DNA of 10,216 bases from Planctomycetota bacterium (GTDB lineage: Bacteria; Planctomycetota; Phycisphaerae; WQYP01), in NCBI GenBank assembly GCA_021785155.1, contig JAJYGE010000536.1, positions 1 through 10,216 of the forward strand, in the 5' to 3' direction. Below the pieces are notes generated by a model. It ran no database searches. It saw only the letters and a list, made by a program, of their open reading frames with translations, and was not told the DNA's origin. The first letter of the stretch is position 1; each line of letters begins with the position of its first letter. The translations under genes and the position numbers were made by a program. Positions 7,036 to 10,216 of this stretch are shown piece after piece.

Positions 7036-7371
7036 TTGATTTTAACAAAATGCCTCCATTTATAATCAGATATCTTACAGGAGATGGCCATTATCTCACC
7101 AATAACCGGTATTATGTCATTGAATATTTATTTCATCGCTTTTTCATCAGTGCTTTGGTCACTGAAAAAAAAGCCAAAGCGTTCGCCGCCCTTTTATCCT
7201 TGGCGCAAGGCGTTAGAATAGCCGCGTTGCGACAGGGCGGTATAATATCCATGTGGATGCGGCCCGGGCGACAGCGGTATATTAAATGAGTATAGATGTG
7301 GTCGCGCGTAGACATATGCATTTATTTAGTACAATCGTGACGTCAAGCGGCGACTGTGGAGTCGGCGTGCC
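7036..7371. other. 336-base gap rich in hairpins, no gene recognised
   Basis: The stretch lies between the Nudix and GNAT genes, both on the plus strand. It holds small hairpins GAGAT/ATCTC (7081-7097) and CCTTG/CAAGG (7198-7210), plus the larger alternative structure at 7138-7180. A near-repeat, gcgacagggcggtataat (from 7229) and gcgacagcggtatatt (from 7268), is also present. TATAAT at 7241-7246 and TACAAT at 7330-7335 are possible -10 elements for the GNAT gene, but neither has a good -35. Open frames crossing the region lack ribosome sites and resemble no protein family. Confidence 0.45.
7138..7180 (+). promoter_or_regulatory. Alternative hairpin pair, possible RNA switch or pseudoknot
   Basis: Hairpin A spans 7138-7174. 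GCTTTTT pairs with AAAAAGC, then after a 2x2 internal loop TCAGTG pairs with CACTGA, around the loop CTTTGGT. Hairpin B uses that same loop: GCTTTGG (7152-7158) is perfectly complementary to CCAAAGC (7174-7180). A and B cannot both form as simple hairpins, though the loop pairing could make a pseudoknot. The element lies about 190-235 bases before the GNAT start. There is no T-run after either stem on the plus strand, so it is not a standard intrinsic terminator. Confidence 0.35.
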
Positions 7372-8319
7372 TTGAACACAACGGGACAATCAGATGTGCG
7401 AACTCTGGTGGCCGTGCGGGTACCGCTGGACCGTTCTAAACAGGCGGCAGATTATTTGCGATCCGCGGGCGGTGGCGTAATGGACACCTTGGCCCACTTC
7501 TGGGATCGCTTGGCCTTAACCCCCCCACTGGCCCGCGATGATTTACATCTGGTGTTGATCGGCAAGCCCAAGAGTACGGCGGCCACAATTAATTTTGCAA
7601 GTGCTTATGGGGCAATGCTTTATGTTCCAAAAGCCCATCGGGCGGACGTGCTGGCAATTTCCGCGGAGGCGGCTGACGCCATGTGCGATTATCTGCAAGC
7701 CTGGTGGAACAGCAATCCGCCTCAAAAGACGGCGGCGGTGAGTGCTGAAATCCCGAATCCTCCCCTGCCGATAAATTATATAACGGGTTTGGCCGACGGT
7801 GTAACCGCGATGACCCCGCGATTGCTTTCCATGGTAAATCGCAAGGCGGCAGCGCGAAAAACCGTCAATATCATGATGACATTACCCGCGGAAAAGCCGG
7901 CGGCCTTAAGCAGCAAAGTCCGCTTGGCCCGGGATGGAGATGAACCGGTACTCAATCGCTGGCGAAAATTATACAGCCAGGAGCGCGGCATATTATTCGA
8001 TGCGGATGTGGATGCCTGGATTGAGTCCCGTAATGTTTATGTCCATGAAAGCAATGGGGCCATTGTCGCATTAGCGAAGTTTGATCTAGTGCTGTTTACA
8101 ACCGTGGAAATCGGTGGTGTTTTTACATTTCCGGAATACCGCAAGCAGGGATTTGGAGCAGAATTGGTCGATGACATGGCGGCTAGAATTCGGCAAATGG
8201 GCAAGACCCCCCTGCTTCAAGTTGATGCGGAAAATGACCCGGCGTTGGCATTGTATCAAAAAATGAATTGGATTGAGCTGGGGCGTTTAGCGAGGGTTTG
8301 GCTAAATTCCGCCTCGTGA
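7372..8319 (+). CDS. GNAT-family N-acetyltransferase domain protein with uncharacterised N-terminal half
   Basis: The 315-residue protein has a GNAT domain from about residue 182 to the end. Motif A reads GGVFTFPEYRKQGFGAELVDDMAARI, in which R-K-Q-G-F-G (258-262 region) is the acetyl-CoA pyrophosphate-binding turn. The later strand and helix QVDAENDPALALYQKMNW (283-300) are also typical. Residues 1-175 contain no motif I recognise. The substrate is unknown. The start is a TTG at 7372 preceded by GGAG (7358-7361) at 10 bases; an in-frame TAG at 7327-7329 limits extension, and internal starts are possible. It ends just 21 bases before the first parS site, in the place where parA often stands in other chromosomes; this gene is not parA. 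Confidence 0.72.
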   Translation: MNTTGQSDVRTLVAVRVPLDRSKQAADYLRSAGGGVMDTLAHFWDRLALTPPLARDDLHLVLIGKPKSTAATINFASAYGAMLYVPKAHRADVLAISAEAADAMCDYLQAWWNSNPPQKTAAVSAEIPNPPLPINYITGLADGVTAMTPRLLSMVNRKAAARKTVNIMMTLPAEKPAALSSKVRLARDGDEPVLNRWRKLYSQERGILFDADVDAWIESRNVYVHESNGAIVALAKFDLVLFTTVEIGGVFTFPEYRKQGFGAELVDDMAARIRQMGKTPLLQVDAENDPALALYQKMNWIELGRLARVWLNSAS

Positions 8320-8340
8320 CATGTTGATGTGTTTGCCCAA

Positions 8341-8356
8341 TGTTCTACGTGGAACA
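8341..8356 (+). promoter_or_regulatory. parS: parS site 1 (ParB-binding centromere sequence)
   Basis: TGTTCTACGTGGAACA differs by one base (T at position 6) from the perfect palindrome TGTTCCACGTGGAACA, a common variant of the bacterial parS consensus TGTTTCACGTGAAACA. It lies 21 bases past the GNAT stop codon and 368 bases before the parB start. The right half (GTGGAACA) is the intact half. Confidence 0.9.
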
Positions 8357-8651
8357 TTTCTATTTGGCTCGGTTCCAGTAACTCCGGATCCCCGGCTTCA
8401 CCAACCATCGTGTGCATTAAGAATATCACACCCAACCCACACCGGACGAATGCAAAGCCATAAGCGACTACACCCCAGACAGCCGTGTCCGGTGCGCCGG
8501 AAACCTCGGAACATGGATATGACTATAGCTGACATTTCTCGCACTCACAGATCGACTCGGTTGCCTGCATTATTTTCTTCAACACCGATTTGTTTCAACT
8601 TCGCAAAATCATAAACGTAGCTTCCCAGTGATCAGCATGTGAACGCCCGAC

Positions 8652-8680
8652 TTGACGTAAACGCTGGGATACCAGACAAT
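8652..8680 (+). promoter_or_regulatory. Probable sigma-70-type promoter of parB
   Basis: TTGACG (8652-8657) stands 17 bases before GACAAT (8675-8680). The -35 matches consensus at five of six positions and the spacing is ideal. The predicted start near 8687 gives a leader of about 37 bases before the ATG at 8724 and lies inside parS site 2. Confidence 0.5.
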
Positions 8681-8695
8681 GTTCCACGTAGAACA
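8680..8695 (-). promoter_or_regulatory. parS: parS site 2, reverse-oriented, at the parB promoter
   Basis: The plus strand reads TGTTCCACGTAGAACA, the exact reverse complement of site 1; the identity extends to 19 bases (8678-8696 versus 8340-8358). It overlaps the last base of the candidate parB -10 and covers the predicted transcription start near 8687. ParB bound here would compete with RNA polymerase. Read as protein the site gives MFHVEH, the typical false N-terminus produced when parS is taken into a gene. Confidence 0.9.
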
Positions 8696-8710
8696 TCGTT
8701 TACAAAAATA

Positions 8711-8716
8711 TGGAGG
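8711..8716 (+). promoter_or_regulatory. Ribosome binding site that fixes the parB start
   Basis: TGGAGG ends 7 bases before the ATG at 8724. The upstream in-frame ATG at 8679 has no ribosome site and would fall at or before the transcription start, so 8724 is the better start. Confidence 0.7.
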
Positions 8717-8723
8717 CATTCCC

Positions 8724-9671
8724 ATGGCAGCTCAAGCACGGCTCGGTAGGGGGCTTAATGCACTAATTTCCAATAGGGCAAAGCAGACAAACCCTGAAAA
8801 TAATCCAAACACTACCAATGGTAGTAATGAATCTCATAATCCACAAAACTTGCCACATTCAGACGATAAGCATATTCGTGTTTACGAAATATTAGTTGAC
8901 CAAATTGACGACAATCCTGGTCAACCCCGGCAAAACATGGATTCTTCCGTATTAGCGGAATTGGCGAATTCCATTCGTACGCACGGAATTCTACAACCCG
9001 TTCTGCTCAAGCAGGTGGGACAGCGATATCAACTCGTTGCCGGACATCGCCGAACCGCCGCGGCTAAAATTGCCGGCCTGCAGACCGTTCCCGCGATTAT
9101 TCGCGCTGATACAACGCCTGAGCAGCAAATTGAATGGGCCTTAATAGAAAATATCCAACGGCAGGATCTCAACCCCATTGAGCGCGCCAAAGCCTACCGA
9201 ACCTATATTGAACGATTCTCCATCACCCATTCCCAAGCTGCTGAACGACTTGGCGAAGATCGCACAACCATCACCAACTTTCTACGCCTCCTGGATTTGC
9301 CCACCGATATTCAGGACATGGTTACCGCCGGCGCCATTTCCACCGGTCATGCCAAGGTTCTTGCCGGCATTGATGATGCACAACGGCAGATCGCGCTGGC
9401 GGCCCTGACGGCGCAACAAGGTTTAAGTGTCCGCCGCCTTGAAGCTCTCGCCCGCGAAAGCGGTGCCGCCGCCCCAGGCCGCGTTGCCAAAATCGGCACC
9501 GTGCGTACGCCCAACGTGCTGGATATGGAGCAACGCATTTCCCGACAACTGGGAACCAAGCTTCGAATTATTCCCAGTCGCAAAAAAGGGGCGGGCAAAG
9601 TTATTATCCAATATTTTTCCGTCGATGAATTTGAACGGATATTCGGGCAGTTTACCAATAATCCGATGTAA
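8724..9671 (+). CDS. parB: Chromosome-partitioning protein ParB (Spo0J family)
   Basis: ParB is a CTP-dependent clamp that loads at parS and spreads along DNA to help segregate the origin region. The 315-residue protein starts with ARLGRGLNALI (5-15), the conserved peptide that contacts ParA. A polar, Asn-rich linker follows (about 17-50). The N-terminal CTPase domain has NPGQPR (64-69), VAGHRR (105-110, the phosphate-binding box II, usually GERR) and ENIQRQDLNPIERAKAY (142-158). The DNA-binding helix-turn-helix lies around ITHSQAAERLGEDRTTITNFLRLLDLP (167-193), followed by STGHAKVLAGI (206-216). The C-terminal dimerisation domain runs from about 265 to 310. The gene probably has its own promoter overlapping parS site 2. 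No parA is adjacent. An in-frame ATG at 8679 would add 15 residues encoded by parS and is rejected. Confidence 0.95.
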   Translation: MAAQARLGRGLNALISNRAKQTNPENNPNTTNGSNESHNPQNLPHSDDKHIRVYEILVDQIDDNPGQPRQNMDSSVLAELANSIRTHGILQPVLLKQVGQRYQLVAGHRRTAAAKIAGLQTVPAIIRADTTPEQQIEWALIENIQRQDLNPIERAKAYRTYIERFSITHSQAAERLGEDRTTITNFLRLLDLPTDIQDMVTAGAISTGHAKVLAGIDDAQRQIALAALTAQQGLSVRRLEALARESGAAAPGRVAKIGTVRTPNVLDMEQRISRQLGTKLRIIPSRKKGAGKVIIQYFSVDEFERIFGQFTNNPM

Positions 9672-9692
9672 ATTGTTATATGTATATGTGTT

Positions 9693-10216
9693 ATGGGCAA
9701 TAAGCTTACAATTATGGACTTCCTGCGGCTCAAATATCCGCAGGCCAAAGCCACGACGCTGCGGAGAATGGTCCAAGATGCGCGCGTCTTGCTCAATGGC
9801 CAGCCGGTGCGCTCACTCAAGCAACCCGTGCCGGACGGTATCACGCCGCAGATTCAGGATGGCACTCTTAACACGGCGGCCGACTCACCGCGACTCGATG
9901 ATGCCGTGCGCACAATTTATGCGGATTCCGATGTTCTGGTGGTTGTAAAACCCGCGGGCCTGCTGACCGCAACCCATGCCGAAGAGAAGCGGCCCACATT
10001 GCTGGCCGGCGTTAATCGCGTACTTAGCAGGGACAACCAGAAACTGAAAACCCACCTGGTGCATCGTCTGGACCGGGACGCATCAGGCTTGCTGGTTTTG
10101 GCTCGCGGCGTGCGGGCTTTGGCGGATTTGAAGCGGCAATTCCGAACTCACAGCATCACACGGGAGTATGAACTCGTGGTGCATGGAACACCCAAGCCCC
10201 CGGCGGGGCGGTTGGA
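9693..10216 (+). CDS. RluA-family 23S rRNA/tRNA pseudouridine synthase, 3' end cut by the window
   Basis: The frame gives 174 residues before the window ends. Residues about 5-50 resemble an S4-type RNA-binding domain (LRLKYPQAKATTLRRMVQDARVLLNG). The catalytic domain starts with TIYADSDVLVVVKPAGLLT (74-92). The hallmark HRLDRDASGLL lies at 124-134 and contains the catalytic aspartate D127, which attacks the target uridine. Tail residues LKRQFRTHSITREYELVV (146-163) are also typical. The start at 9693 lies 21 bases after the ParB stop, so the two may share a transcript; no clear ribosome site precedes it, and a second ATG at 9714 is an alternative. Which uridine is modified cannot be told from this part. 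Confidence 0.88.
   Translation, partial: MGNKLTIMDFLRLKYPQAKATTLRRMVQDARVLLNGQPVRSLKQPVPDGITPQIQDGTLNTAADSPRLDDAVRTIYADSDVLVVVKPAGLLTATHAEEKRPTLLAGVNRVLSRDNQKLKTHLVHRLDRDASGLLVLARGVRALADLKRQFRTHSITREYELVVHGTPKPPAGRL

Larger units (their letters stand above)
8320..8723. other. Gene-free region containing two parS sites and the parB promoter
   Basis: About 400 bases separate the GNAT stop from the ParB start. Beyond the parS sites and the promoter listed separately, there is an inverted repeat CACCGGAC (8440-8447) with GTCCGGTG (8487-8494) and an overlapping hairpin TCCGG/CCGGA (8488-8501). The only long frame here (from 8321) encodes a Pro/His/Arg-rich sequence with no family resemblance and no ribosome site, and I do not count it as a gene. 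No trace of parA, even degraded, is visible in any frame. Confidence 0.5.

Noticed and set aside
7138..7174. Hairpin as an intrinsic terminator of the Nudix gene
   Set aside because: The stem is A/T-rich and the run after it on the plus strand is A, not T; on the minus strand there is no T-run after the stem either.
6987..7289. 100-codon plus-strand frame across the Nudix stop and the following gap
   Set aside because: It starts inside the Nudix gene in another frame, has no ribosome site and no recognisable domain.
8321..8614. 97-codon open frame between the GNAT gene and parB
   Set aside because: It begins over parS site 1, is rich in Pro, His, Arg and Ser, lacks a ribosome site and resembles no family.
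8679..8723. Upstream in-frame ATG that would extend ParB by 15 residues starting MFHVEH
   Set aside because: These codons are the parS site; there is no ribosome site before 8679, and a good one stands before the ATG at 8724.
8811..8825. ACTACC/GGTAGT hairpin inside parB
   Set aside because: It lies in the Asn-rich linker coding region; it can be explained by codon choice and has no accompanying regulatory signal.

Overview
The window (10,216 bases, moderate GC) carries ordinary chromosomal bacterial genes. No IS element, integrase, phage gene, CRISPR array, tRNA or rRNA was seen. The lineage cannot be fixed from sequence alone. The flippase-like membrane protein with a soluble insert near its N-terminus, the DUF433/DUF5615 pair and the MFHVEH-type parS reading frame would suit Planctomycetota or a related free-living group, but this is a guess.

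Layout. Bases 1-1182 (+) hold the 3' part of a YbhN/AglD-type flippase-like membrane protein. It converges with a minus-strand cluster: a DUF5615 PIN-like toxin (1363-1713), its DUF433 antitoxin (1714-2043) with an extended -10 promoter at 2102-2110, and behind that promoter a full-length DUF3417-type alpha-glucan phosphorylase (2135-4687). A 446-base A/T-rich divergent region (4688-5133) separates the phosphorylase from a plus-strand series: a cytoplasmic NrtA/NasS-like nitrate-binding-type protein (5134-6165), a Nudix hydrolase (6277-7035), a GNAT-domain protein with an unrecognised N-terminal half (7372-8319), a chromosome-type ParB (8724-9671), and the start of an RluA-family rRNA pseudouridine synthase that runs off the window (9693 onward).

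The strongest non-coding signals surround parB. Two near-perfect parS sites (8341-8356 and 8680-8695) are exact reverse complements of each other and bracket a gene-free stretch upstream of parB. The second site touches the -10 of the likely parB promoter, which suggests autoregulation and moves the true parB start to 8724. No parA gene is next to parB, although the ParB N-terminus keeps the LGRGL peptide known to contact ParA. Two further non-coding points deserve a look: a pair of DnaA-box-like sequences 11 bp apart in the 4688-5133 region, and a pair of mutually exclusive hairpins at 7138-7180.

The genes do not form one pathway. The window mixes glycogen metabolism, nitrate-type sensing, chromosome segregation and rRNA modification. 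parS sites commonly cluster near the replication origin, so the window may be origin-proximal, but that is inference.
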